Below the pieces are notes generated by a model. The model did no database searches. It saw nothing but the letters and a program-made list of their open reading frames with translations, and had not been told where the DNA came from. Below, piece by piece: positions 34,823 to 42,642 of a stretch of 64,000 nucleotides of DNA. Each line of letters starts with the position of its first letter. Position 1 is the first letter of the stretch. Origin of the DNA: Pseudomonas putida (GTDB lineage: Bacteria > Pseudomonadota > Gammaproteobacteria > Pseudomonadales > Pseudomonadaceae); assembly GCF_003228315.1 (NCBI RefSeq), contig NZ_CP029693.1:5862501-5926500 (forward strand). The letters run 5' to 3'. A program made the translations under genes and the position numbers.

Positions 34823-35103
34823 GTTTTGCGCTCGCCGTAGGCTGAATACAGGTATCAAGAGCACCTCTAAAGACAGGGCGAAGGCAGTGGAAAGTGAGGC
34901 ACCGTTCGGATTCAACGCGCAGTTTACACGCCGCGATATTGAATGACCCGGTGGTCACTCCTGACGAATGGTCAAGGGCATCATGAGTGATGGTCGCTTG
35001 ACACACATGCCGGCGTTTTTGGAGGTGCCCTTGGGCCCGATGAGCATCAACCGCCAGGTTCGCCTAGGCGACTTTCTTTTCACCGGAGAGTAACGAGGAA
35101 TCC

Positions 35104-35853
35104 ATGAAGGTTCTTGTAGCTGTCAAACGCGTTGTGGATTACAACGTCAAGGTCCGCGTCAAGGCGGACAATTCCGGCGTCGATCTTGCCAACGTCAAGA
35201 TGTCGATGAACCCATTCTGCGAAATCGCTGTGGAAGAAGCCGTACGCCTGAAAGAGAAAGGCGTTGCGTCTGAAATCGTCGTCGTCTCCGTAGGCCCGTC
35301 CACCGCTCAGGAGCAACTGCGTACCGCACTGGCTCTGGGTGCCGACCGCGCCATCCTCGTCGAATCCGCCGAAGACCTGACTTCCCTGGCCGTTGCCAAA
35401 CTGCTGAAGGCCGTTGTCGACAAGGAACAGCCTCAGCTGGTGATCCTTGGTAAACAAGCCATCGACAGCGACAACAACCAGACTGGCCAGATGCTGGCTG
35501 CATTGAGCGGCTACGGTCAGGGCACGTTCGCCTCCAAGGTTGAGATCAGCGGCGACAGCGTAGCTGTTACCCGTGAGATCGACGGCGGCCTGCAAACCGT
35601 TTCCCTGAAACTGCCGGCGATCGTTACCACCGACCTGCGTTTGAACGAGCCGCGCTACGCGTCCCTGCCAAACATCATGAAAGCCAAGAAGAAGCCTCTC
35701 GAGACGCTGACTCCGGACGCTTTGGGCGTTTCCACCGCCTCCACCAACAAGACCGTGAAAGTCGAAGCGCCTGCTGCACGCAGCGCGGGTATCAAGGTCA
35801 AGTCGGTGGCTGAACTGGTCGAGAAACTGAAAAACGAAGCGAAGGTAATCTAA
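35104..35853 (+). CDS. etfB: Electron transfer flavoprotein beta subunit
   Basis: A 249-residue subunit that binds AMP and, with EtfA, accepts electrons from acyl-CoA and other dehydrogenases. MKVLVAVKRVVDYNVKVRVK and the signature VEEAVRLKEKGVASEIVVVS, plus LGKQAIDSDNNQTGQMLAAL, are diagnostic. AACGAGG precedes the ATG. It is followed by etfA after 2 bp. Confidence 0.96.
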   Translation: MKVLVAVKRVVDYNVKVRVKADNSGVDLANVKMSMNPFCEIAVEEAVRLKEKGVASEIVVVSVGPSTAQEQLRTALALGADRAILVESAEDLTSLAVAKLLKAVVDKEQPQLVILGKQAIDSDNNQTGQMLAALSGYGQGTFASKVEISGDSVAVTREIDGGLQTVSLKLPAIVTTDLRLNEPRYASLPNIMKAKKKPLETLTPDALGVSTASTNKTVKVEAPAARSAGIKVKSVAELVEKLKNEAKVI

Positions 35854-35855
35854 TC

Positions 35856-36785
35856 ATGACTATCTTGGTAATCGCTGAACACGATAACAAAGCGCTGGCT
35901 GCGGCCACGCTGAACACCGTTGCTGCCGCTGCCAAAATCGGCGGCGACATTCACGTTCTGGTTGCCGGCCAAGGCGCTGGCGCCGTGGCTGAAGCCGCTG
36001 CAAAAGTCGCTGGCGTGAGCAAGGTCCTGAACGCTGACAACGCCGCTTACGCGCATCAGCTGCCGGAAAACATCGCTCCTCTGGTTGCAGAACTGGGCAA
36101 GGGCTACAGCCACATCCTGGCTGCCGCCACTTCCAACGGCAAAAACATCCTGCCGCGCGTTGCCGCTGCACTGGACGTTGACCAGATCTCCGAAATCATC
36201 TCGGTCGAAAGCGCTGACACCTTCAAGCGTCCGATCTATGCCGGTAATGCCATCGCTACCGTTCAGTCGAACGCTGCGGTCAAAGTGATCACCGTGCGCG
36301 CCACCGGTTTCGACCCGGTTGCCGCTGAAGGTGGTTCGGCTTCGGTTGAATCCGTTGCTGCTGCTCACGATGCTGGCATCTCCAGCTTCGTTGGCGAAGA
36401 ACTGGCCAAGTCCGATCGTCCGGAACTGACCGCTGCCAAGATCGTCGTTTCCGGCGGCCGCGGCATGCAGAATGGCGACAACTTCAAACACCTGTACGCC
36501 CTGGCCGACAAGCTGGGCGCTGCCGTGGGCGCTTCCCGCGCCGCGGTCGACGCAGGTTTCGTACCGAACGACATGCAGGTCGGTCAGACCGGCAAGATCG
36601 TTGCGCCACAGCTGTACATCGCCGTCGGTATCTCCGGCGCGATCCAGCACCTGGCGGGCATGAAAGACTCCAAAGTGATCGTTGCGATCAACAAGGACGA
36701 AGAAGCGCCAATCTTCCAGGTGGCCGATTACGGCCTGGTGGCGGACCTGTTCGAAGCCATCCCTGAGCTGGAGCAGCTGGTTTAA
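35856..36785 (+). CDS. etfA: Electron transfer flavoprotein alpha subunit
   Basis: A 309-residue FAD-binding subunit. The C-terminal FAD domain has the signature LYIAVGISGAIQHLAGMKDS and VIVAINKDEEAPIFQVADYG; SGGRGMQNGDNFKHLYALAD opens that domain. It delivers electrons to ETF:QO, encoded divergently. It is translationally close to etfB and ends at a strong terminator. Confidence 0.96.
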   Translation: MTILVIAEHDNKALAAATLNTVAAAAKIGGDIHVLVAGQGAGAVAEAAAKVAGVSKVLNADNAAYAHQLPENIAPLVAELGKGYSHILAAATSNGKNILPRVAAALDVDQISEIISVESADTFKRPIYAGNAIATVQSNAAVKVITVRATGFDPVAAEGGSASVESVAAAHDAGISSFVGEELAKSDRPELTAAKIVVSGGRGMQNGDNFKHLYALADKLGAAVGASRAAVDAGFVPNDMQVGQTGKIVAPQLYIAVGISGAIQHLAGMKDSKVIVAINKDEEAPIFQVADYGLVADLFEAIPELEQLV

Positions 36786-36804
36786 GCCGGCAGCTTCACT
36801 TATA

Positions 36805-36836
36805 AAGAGCCCGACCTTTTGGTCGGGCTTTTTTTT
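36805..36836 (+). terminator. Rho-independent terminator of etfBA
   Basis: Stem AGCCCGACC / GGTCGGGCT with a TTTT loop and eight further T residues, 20 bp after etfA. Confidence 0.94.
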
Positions 36837-36848
36837 GCTTTTCGTATC

Positions 36849-36951
36849 CCTGTAGGAGCGAGCCTGCTCGCGATGGTCGTTAACGTTGACGCGTGCATTC
36901 AGGCGAAACGCGGCGCGTTTGAAACCATCGCGAGCAGGCTCGCTCCTACAG
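36849..36951. repeat. REP doublet (REPIN-like), long-spacer form
   Basis: Inverted REP pair of about 103 bp. Its spacer begins TGGTCGTTAACGTTGACGCG and resembles the spacer of the copy at 4954. Confidence 0.85.
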
Positions 36952-36986
36952 TGGACATCACCAGATTTGATCGGGAGTGTATCGCC

Positions 36987-37802
36987 ATGGATTTTCGCCT
37001 TGCGTTCAGCTTGCTGGGATTAGTGTTGTTGCCCGCATTGTCGAATGCCGCAGGCAAGTGCGAGCGATTGGTGGTCACCGGCAGTCCGGATGCACCACCC
37101 TACCTCTGGCAAGACCCGCAAAATCCCAAACACCTGATCGGTGCCAGCGCCGACCTGTTGCAACAAGTGGCGGGGGAACTGGGCATCAAGGTCGAGCTGC
37201 TCTATGCCGGCAAACGTTCCCAGGCCCTGGAGGAAGTGCGCAGCGGCCGGATGGACATGTTGGCTGATACCCCGCTGACAGTGAGCGAGCTGGAATCCCT
37301 GGACTACATACATCCACCGTTGCTGGAAAATGACTACCTGGTCTGGACTCGCAAGGACTCGCCATTGATTTACAACGACGTACAGGATTTGCACGGCCAT
37401 GTCGGTGCCCTGTCGGAAAAGTCCAGGCTGACTGCGGAATTTGCCGCGTTTACCCAGCAGCAACTGTCGGTCATTCGCACACCCAACCTGACCCAGGCCT
37501 TCCAGAAGTTGCTGCTGGGCGAAGTGGAGTTTGTCCTGGCAGGTCGATACTCCGGCATGGCCATGGCGCAAACCCTGGGCATGGCCAATGACCTGATCGC
37601 TCGCGCACAACCCGTCGACAAGCCGGGATTGTTTCTGGCGCTTTCCCACAACTCGGCCTGCAACGATCCGTGGTTGCGCGGACAGCTGGCCAAAAAGATG
37701 ACAGAATTGCCCGCGTCCGGACTGACGGAGGCTGTGTTGCAACGCAATATCGAGCGCTGGAATACACAGCAGAAACAGCCTGTCAGTACCCCAAAACAGT
37801 AG
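36987..37802 (+). CDS. Periplasmic substrate-binding protein (SBP_bac_3 type)
   Basis: A 271-residue secreted protein with a signal peptide (MDFRLAFSLLGLVLLPALSNA) and a family 3 binding domain: TGSPDAPPYLWQDPQNPKHL near the start, GASADLLQQVAGELGIKVEL, and RMDMLADTPLTVSE. Such proteins bind amino acids or act as sensors. No permease gene is nearby; two lipoprotein genes follow within 10 bp, hinting at an envelope role. The ATG at 36987 follows GGGAG; the frame upstream reads through the REP element. Confidence 0.83.
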   Translation: MDFRLAFSLLGLVLLPALSNAAGKCERLVVTGSPDAPPYLWQDPQNPKHLIGASADLLQQVAGELGIKVELLYAGKRSQALEEVRSGRMDMLADTPLTVSELESLDYIHPPLLENDYLVWTRKDSPLIYNDVQDLHGHVGALSEKSRLTAEFAAFTQQQLSVIRTPNLTQAFQKLLLGEVEFVLAGRYSGMAMAQTLGMANDLIARAQPVDKPGLFLALSHNSACNDPWLRGQLAKKMTELPASGLTEAVLQRNIERWNTQQKQPVSTPKQ

Positions 37803-37811
37803 GGATTCTTA

Positions 37812-38168
37812 GTGAGTATTCGACCTCTTTTCGCTGCCCTGGCCGTTCTGGCTCTGGCGGGTTGCGCAACCGATCCAGCCCCCAATGAACAGATGCGCCT
37901 TACCGCGCAGGCGCTTGAACAAGCCAAGGCCGTGGGTGCCAGCGCCGATGACGTGCCGGAAATGAAGCTGGCGGAAGAAAAGTACAATCGTGCCAAGGGC
38001 AGCATGGCCGATCAATCCTTCAAGAACGCGCGCATGCGGGCCGAGCAGGCCGAACTGGATGCGCGCCTGGCCGAGGCGAAGGTCCTGACCCTCAAGAGCG
38101 AGGAACAGGTGAACGTGCTCAATACCCGCATCGCCCGTCTGCGCAAGCAAGTGGGAGATGCCCAATGA
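37812..38168 (+). CDS. DUF4398-family lipoprotein
   Basis: A 118-residue lipoprotein: signal peptide with lipobox LAGC (Cys at about 18), then one long charged helix rich in Ala, Glu and Lys typical of DUF4398 (LTAQALEQAKAVGASADDVP, YNRAKGSMADQSFKNARM). The GTG start follows AGGG. The residue after the cysteine is Ala, so outer-membrane sorting is expected. Its ATGA overlap with the next gene shows translational coupling. Function unknown. Confidence 0.85.
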   Translation: MSIRPLFAALAVLALAGCATDPAPNEQMRLTAQALEQAKAVGASADDVPEMKLAEEKYNRAKGSMADQSFKNARMRAEQAELDARLAEAKVLTLKSEEQVNVLNTRIARLRKQVGDAQ

Positions 38169-38977
38169 ACCTCGGCTCCAAGGTGATCGGTGGTTTGATC
38201 CTGGCAGGTTGCGCGAGCCTTTACGGCTGCGCCGGTCAACACAGTGAAGCGGCGTTGCAGCAGGCCGGGGCCGACTTCCAGAAGGTCAAGGAAGACTCCA
38301 ATGTATTGCGAATTGCCCCCAAGGATGTCATTCGCGCCGGTGAGTCCCTGGCCCGTGCCGATCGCCTGTCCTCCTATTGGGGCAGCGGCTCGGATGTGGC
38401 GCATTACGCCTACCTGAGCCAGCGTTACAGCGAAATCGCCAGGGAGCACACCAATCAGGTGCTCAATGAAGAGCGCGCAGCCAAGCTCGAACTGGAACGC
38501 CAGCGCCTGCAACTGGCGTTGCGCGAATCCAAGCTGTTCAGCGTACAACAGCAAGGCAAATGGCTCGAAGAGCAGATCGTGGCGCTGGCCACCACCCAGA
38601 CTGATCGTGGCCTGGTCATGACCTTGGGCGATGTGCTGTTCGATACCGGTGAGGCAGAACTTAAAAACTCCGCCAACCGCGTGGTGTTGAAGATCGTGCA
38701 GTTCCTCCAGCTCAATCCCAAGCGTGTGGTGCGCATCGAAGGCTATGCCGACAGTACCGGCGGCAAGCAGGAAAACCTCAAGCTGTCCCGTGACCGTGCG
38801 CAATCGGTGGCGGACGTGCTGATGGACCTGGGCATCGACGACAAGCGTATTCAGGTCGAGGGGTACGGTGATGAGTACCCAGTGGACGCCAACGCTTCCG
38901 AGCGCGGACGCGCTCAGAACCGGCGGGTGGAAATCGTGTTTTCGGACGAAAAAGGCCAGCTCGGCGCCGCCCGCTAA
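38165..38977 (+). CDS. OmpA-family lipoprotein
   Basis: A 270-residue lipoprotein with two possible lipoboxes (LAGC and LYGC), an N-terminal helical DUF4398-like region, a coiled coil (about 95-140) and a C-terminal OmpA peptidoglycan-binding domain (GDVLFDTGEAELKNSANRVV, RIEGYADSTGGKQENLKLSRDRA, VEGYGDEYPVDANASERGRAQNRRVEIV). It probably tethers the outer membrane to peptidoglycan. The ATGA junction couples it to the preceding lipoprotein. Confidence 0.9.
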   Translation: MNLGSKVIGGLILAGCASLYGCAGQHSEAALQQAGADFQKVKEDSNVLRIAPKDVIRAGESLARADRLSSYWGSGSDVAHYAYLSQRYSEIAREHTNQVLNEERAAKLELERQRLQLALRESKLFSVQQQGKWLEEQIVALATTQTDRGLVMTLGDVLFDTGEAELKNSANRVVLKIVQFLQLNPKRVVRIEGYADSTGGKQENLKLSRDRAQSVADVLMDLGIDDKRIQVEGYGDEYPVDANASERGRAQNRRVEIVFSDEKGQLGAAR

Positions 38978-38992
38978 GGGCTGCGTCTCTGG

Positions 38993-39027
38993 AAAGCCCG
39001 GCCTGTCATGCAGTGCCGGGCTTTTTT
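38993..39027 (+). terminator. Rho-independent terminator of the OmpA-lipoprotein operon
   Basis: Stem AAGCCCGGC / GCCGGGCTT with a 12-nt loop, followed by six T residues. Confidence 0.88.
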
Positions 39028-39099
39028 GTGCCTGCCAACTCGTTGGCAAAACAGTACAGTTTTTTGCTGACACTGCACTGTATGGTCGACTATTGTGAT

Positions 39100-39142
39100 A
39101 ACTGTCCCAGTACACTTCCTAACTGTTCCGGTATCGTTTCCT
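39100..39142. promoter_or_regulatory. Tandem direct repeats, candidate MocR operator
   Basis: AACTGTCCCAGTACACTTCC begins at 39100 and AACTGTTCCGGTATCGTTTC at 39121: two similar units repeated head to tail with a 21-bp period, ending 37 bp before the MocR gene. MocR/PdxR regulators are known to bind direct repeats about two helical turns apart. A related ACAGTACAGT lies just upstream at 39051. Confidence 0.6.
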
Positions 39143-39179
39143 ACAAGAATAAAATGCCTGTGAAATCGAGTGCTGCGTC

Positions 39180-40619
39180 ATGACCAACCTCCTGCTCTAC
39201 CAACGTATTGCTCAACAGCTGGCTGAAGACATCCGTCGCGGGGTCTATCAACCGGGGGAGCGCGTGCCTTCGGTGCGCAAGATGAGCTCGCAGCTCAATG
39301 TCAGTCATGCCACGGTCTTGCAGGCCTATGCCAACCTCGAGGACCAGGGGTTGATCCGTGCCCGGCCGCAGTCGGGTTACTACGTACACCAGACGCCGGC
39401 CCTGACCGCGCCGACTCCGGACATTGCCCGGGTGGAGCGTCCCGGTCTGGTCACGCGCAGTAGCATCATCCAGCAGGTATTGGTCGAGTCCCGCCGGGAA
39501 GGGGTGTTTCCGTTGGGCGCGGCGGTGCCGAGTGTCGATTACCTGCCGGTTCGGGCGCTGCATCAGCAATTGGCCAAAGTCACCCGTTTCCACAGCCCTC
39601 GTGCCTTCAGCTACATGTTCAGCCCCGGTTTCGAGCCGCTGCGCCGGCAAGTGGCGATTCGCATGCGCGATGCCGGCGTGGTGGTGGACCCCTCGGAAGT
39701 GGTGATCACCCACGGTTGCGTCGATGCCTTGCAGATGTCCCTGCGAGTGCTGACCCGTCCAGGGGATCTGATCGCTGCCGAGTCGCCGACCTATTACGGT
39801 TTACTGCAACTGGCCGATCTGTTGGGTCTGAAGGTCATCGAGATCCCCAGTGATCCCGCCACGGGCATGAGCCTTGAGGCCTTGCAGCTGGCGGCCAATC
39901 AGTGGTCGATCAAGGCACTGGTGTTGACCACCCGGCTGAGCAACCCTTTGGGCGGCACCATGCCCGAAGAGCGGCAGAAACAGTTGTTGCGCCTGGCGTC
40001 GGATTTCGACATCCAAATCGTCGAGGACGATATCTATGGCGAACTGATGTTCGAGCAGGGCCGTACCAAGGCGCTCAAGGCGTATGACCGGCTGGACCGG
40101 GTGATTTATTGCTCGAGCTTCTCCAAAACCTTGTCGCCGGGTGTGCGGATCGGCTGGATGATTGCCGGCAAGTTTCAGCAGGAAATCCAGCGCCTGCAAA
40201 CCTTCAGTACCCATTCGGCCTGCAGCGTCACGCAAATGGGCATCGCTGCCTATCTGGAGAATGGCGGTTACGACCGGCACTTGCGCTACATCCGTCAGGA
40301 ATATCGCAAGAACCTCAGCGCCTTCCAGCTGGCGGTGCAGCAGTATTTCCCCGAAGGCACGCAAATGACCCGGCCAACCGGTGGTTTCATTCTGTGGGTG
40401 AGCCTGCCGGGAAGGGTCAATACCCAGGAGTTGCATGTGCGAGCCTTGCAGCAGGGCATCAGCATTGCGCCGGGTCTGATTTTCAGTAATACCGAGCAGT
40501 TCAATCACTGTATCCGGCTCAACTGCGGCATTCCCTGGAACCGGGAAGCCGAACGTGCCTTGATGACCCTGGGCATGCTGGCTACCCAACTTTGCCAGGA
40601 GACGGCCATCGGCCTGTGA
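39180..40619 (+). CDS. MocR-family regulator (GntR HTH fused to aminotransferase domain)
   Basis: A 479-residue protein. Residues 1-75 form a GntR winged helix (YQPGERVPSVRKMSSQLNVS) and the rest a class I aminotransferase fold with the PLP-lysine in YCSSFSKTLSPGVRIGWM and the SNPLGG motif before it. Members sense PLP or PLP adducts and control genes of vitamin B6, GABA or other amines. No target gene is divergent here, so the target is unclear. The paired repeats upstream suggest autoregulation. Confidence 0.92.
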   Translation: MTNLLLYQRIAQQLAEDIRRGVYQPGERVPSVRKMSSQLNVSHATVLQAYANLEDQGLIRARPQSGYYVHQTPALTAPTPDIARVERPGLVTRSSIIQQVLVESRREGVFPLGAAVPSVDYLPVRALHQQLAKVTRFHSPRAFSYMFSPGFEPLRRQVAIRMRDAGVVVDPSEVVITHGCVDALQMSLRVLTRPGDLIAAESPTYYGLLQLADLLGLKVIEIPSDPATGMSLEALQLAANQWSIKALVLTTRLSNPLGGTMPEERQKQLLRLASDFDIQIVEDDIYGELMFEQGRTKALKAYDRLDRVIYCSSFSKTLSPGVRIGWMIAGKFQQEIQRLQTFSTHSACSVTQMGIAAYLENGGYDRHLRYIRQEYRKNLSAFQLAVQQYFPEGTQMTRPTGGFILWVSLPGRVNTQELHVRALQQGISIAPGLIFSNTEQFNHCIRLNCGIPWNREAERALMTLGMLATQLCQETAIGL

Positions 40620-40718
40620 CCCCGTGGGCGGGCTTTGCCTGACCACGCTTGTCATGTCACGTGCAACAGGCGAGCATATGGCCTCTGTATCGTTTGCGCC
40701 GAGTGCGCCGTTGAGTCC

Positions 40719-41207
40719 ATGAAACCGATTTTCCCTGCCGCCTGGTTATTGATCTGCCTGTCAGTCAGCATCCAACCTATCACCGTTTTGGCCGCGTCCG
40801 TTCAGGACAAGCCGGCCACCAGCACGGCCTCGAAAAAAACCGCACCCGCCAAAGCCGCACCCGCCAAAAAAGCAGCCCCGGCCAAAAAACCGGCTGCTGT
40901 CGTCAAAAAACGACCACCGGTGGCCTCCAAGTCGAAGCCGGCCAGCGAGGTGGTCAAGACCCAGCTTCCTCCCGCCAAACTCGACTTGAGTCTTCCCCGG
41001 GACATGGTCGACGAACTGGAACCTGTTGGCACCGTACCCTTGCCCAAACGCGATCCGGTGTTGCCGCAAATGTTCGGCGACAAGACCGGCAGCAGTGGGT
41101 TTCAGCTCAATGGACGCCTGATCAGCAACGAAATGCAGCTGCAACTGCGCAATGAAGAGCGTCGTGAAGTCGAAGGCGCGGCACTGGAGTTCGAATTCAA
41201 GCGGTAA
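40719..41207 (+). CDS. Secreted low-complexity AKKA-repeat protein
   Basis: A 162-residue protein with a signal peptide (ends near VLAASVQ) followed by a Lys/Ala/Pro repeat segment (APAKAAPAKKAAPAKKPAA) and a conserved-looking C-terminus (PQMFGDKTGSSGFQLNGRLI). I do not recognise a named family. The basic linker may bind peptidoglycan or polyanions. The ATG at 40719 marks the signal peptide; the upstream frame is not signal-like. Confidence 0.65.
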   Translation: MKPIFPAAWLLICLSVSIQPITVLAASVQDKPATSTASKKTAPAKAAPAKKAAPAKKPAAVVKKRPPVASKSKPASEVVKTQLPPAKLDLSLPRDMVDELEPVGTVPLPKRDPVLPQMFGDKTGSSGFQLNGRLISNEMQLQLRNEERREVEGAALEFEFKR

Positions 41208-41372
41208 ATGACACCGGACCGCGAGCCGCGGACCAGACGCTTTGTCGGAGACTGCCCGGTCACACCTGCTTACAGGTAAAAACCCTCCGTTCGGTAATTT
41301 AAAACAACTGTTTAAGCGGTTACTCTGTGCCCCGTCCTTTCACACATCGCCCGTCGCGAGGAGCTTGTCGTC

Positions 41373-41627
41373 ATGAAATGCCGTGAAGGCTGTGGCGCCT
41401 GTTGCATAGCCCCATCCATCAGTTCAGCCATCCCCGGCATGCCCTTGGGCAAGCCAGCCGGGGAGCGTTGTGTGCAATTGTCTGCCGAAAATCTGTGCAA
41501 TATTTTCGGCCAGCCCGAGCGCCCGGCGGTTTGCTCGGGGTTCAAGGCGGACGCAGAGGTGTGCGGCAACAGCAGTGAAGAAGCCATCCGGTTGATTGGC
41601 TGGTGGGAGCAAATGACGGCGGCGTGA
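41373..41627 (+). CDS. YkgJ-family cysteine-cluster protein
   Basis: An 84-residue protein with cysteines in the pattern CREGCGACC ... CVQL ... LCNIF ... VCSGF ... VCGN. This matches the YkgJ/CxxCxxCC family of putative zinc or iron chelators. Length is normal for the small pseudomonad form. GAGGAG lies 13 bp upstream. The role is unknown. Confidence 0.85.
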   Translation: MKCREGCGACCIAPSISSAIPGMPLGKPAGERCVQLSAENLCNIFGQPERPAVCSGFKADAEVCGNSSEEAIRLIGWWEQMTAA

Positions 41628-41668
41628 TGTGTTCGACGAACGGAACTTCAACAATAAGGAATAAAACT

Positions 41669-42274
41669 ATGGGTTCGCTGCATCGTTTAGCTGTGTTGTG
41701 TGGGTTGACGGCGGTTCTGGCCACTTCGGTTGCCCAGGCCGAAGACTGGAAAGTCGCCAAGAACGAAGACGGCATCAAGGTGTCCCTGAGTGAGGTAGCC
41801 GGCTCCGATTACAAGGCTTACCAGGGCGTCGTTCTGATGAAGACCACCGTGGCCAAGCTGCGCGCGTTGCAGGAAGACGTGGCCGGTGCCTGTGCCTGGA
41901 TTCACGAATGCAAGACCCAGAAACTGCTCAAGCACGAAGGCGATCAAAGCTGGACCTACACCCAGTTCAATACACCCTGGCCGGTCACTCCGCGTGATTC
42001 GATACTGCATGTCACCACCATCGCAGGCGCCGACGGCAGCCTGACCCGCAAGCTCGAAGGCGTGCCCAAGTACCTTCCTGAAGAAAAAGGCTTTGTGCGG
42101 GTGGCCAAGGTCGATGGCTTCTGGAAGTTCGAGCCTCAGGGTGATCAGGTCAAAGTGACCTATCAGGTGCACACCGAACCGGGTGGCAGCGTGCCGTCGA
42201 TGGTTGCCAACAAGTTTGTGGTCGATGCGCCGTTCAATACCTTGAAAAACCTCAAGGCGCTGGCCGAGAAGTAA
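41669..42274 (+). CDS. START-domain secreted protein
   Basis: A 201-residue protein with a signal peptide (ends at AQAED) and a START/Bet v 1 lipid-binding fold: AEDWKVAKNEDGIKVSLSEV, DQSWTYTQFNTPWPVTPRDS and VTYQVHTEPGGSVPSMVANKF. Homologues are common in Pseudomonas with no defined ligand. AAGGA precedes the ATG at 41669; the upstream frame overlaps the YkgJ gene and is excluded. Confidence 0.85.
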   Translation: MGSLHRLAVLCGLTAVLATSVAQAEDWKVAKNEDGIKVSLSEVAGSDYKAYQGVVLMKTTVAKLRALQEDVAGACAWIHECKTQKLLKHEGDQSWTYTQFNTPWPVTPRDSILHVTTIAGADGSLTRKLEGVPKYLPEEKGFVRVAKVDGFWKFEPQGDQVKVTYQVHTEPGGSVPSMVANKFVVDAPFNTLKNLKALAEK

Positions 42275-42642
42275 ATCCCGACACACCTCCTCTTGTAGGA
42301 GCTGCTGCAGGCTGCGATCTTTTGATCTTGCTTTTAACCATCAAAAGATCGCAGCCTCGCTGCGCTCGACAGCTCCTACAAAGCTCCTACTCCATTCCTA
42401 CAGCCTGCATTCAGCCAGCACCCTTTATTGTGTTTCTGAATATTCGCTGTACGAAATTTTCACGAAGCCTCCAAGACAATTCGCGCGCGTTGGCATGATC
42501 GAACAGTAATCAATGGCAATGCCTTGATTGATCGTGCAACATTTGCGCACCGCGCAAACCCCGGGGCCAGGTAATTGGCCAACAGAGGGCAGGGCGCAGC
42601 TGCATTTTTGAAACTTCAACTTCCAATGGGTCCTAAAACGAC
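42275..42642. other. Intergenic region before the LtaS-like gene
   Basis: This 368-bp gap holds a repeat at 42294-42380 and an imperfect long hairpin at 42493-42537 (outer GCATGATC/GATCGTGC, inner AATCAA/TTGATT). I find no gene. The LtaS-like ATG lacks a clear Shine-Dalgarno. Confidence 0.5.
42294..42380. repeat. Inverted intergenic repeat of the TGTAGGAGCTGCTGCAGG type
   Basis: Left arm TTGTAGGAGCTGCTGCAGG and right arm CGCTGCGCTCGACAGCTCC face each other around GATCTTTTGATCTTGC and its complement ATCAAAAGATC. It is a common pseudomonad intergenic element, unlike the REP units elsewhere in the window. Confidence 0.75.

Larger units (their letters stand above)
34558..35103. other. Divergent etf intergenic control region
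   Basis: This 546-bp region separates the ETF:QO gene from etfBA. It holds the minus-strand promoter at 34682-34710, a PsrA-type motif at 34713-34726, a perfect inverted repeat at 34797-34822, and a short palindrome CGCCTAGGCG at 35061-35070 near etfB. I see no clear -10/-35 pair for etfBA and no gene. TTGACA at 34998-35003 lacks a good -10. Confidence 0.6.

Noticed and set aside
32815..34845. 676-codon plus-strand frame opposite ETF:QO
   Set aside because: It is antisense to a certain gene with FAD and Fe-S motifs; the frame is open only because of codon bias.
34998..35003. TTGACA as -35 of etfBA
   Set aside because: No acceptable -10 hexamer 16-18 bp downstream.
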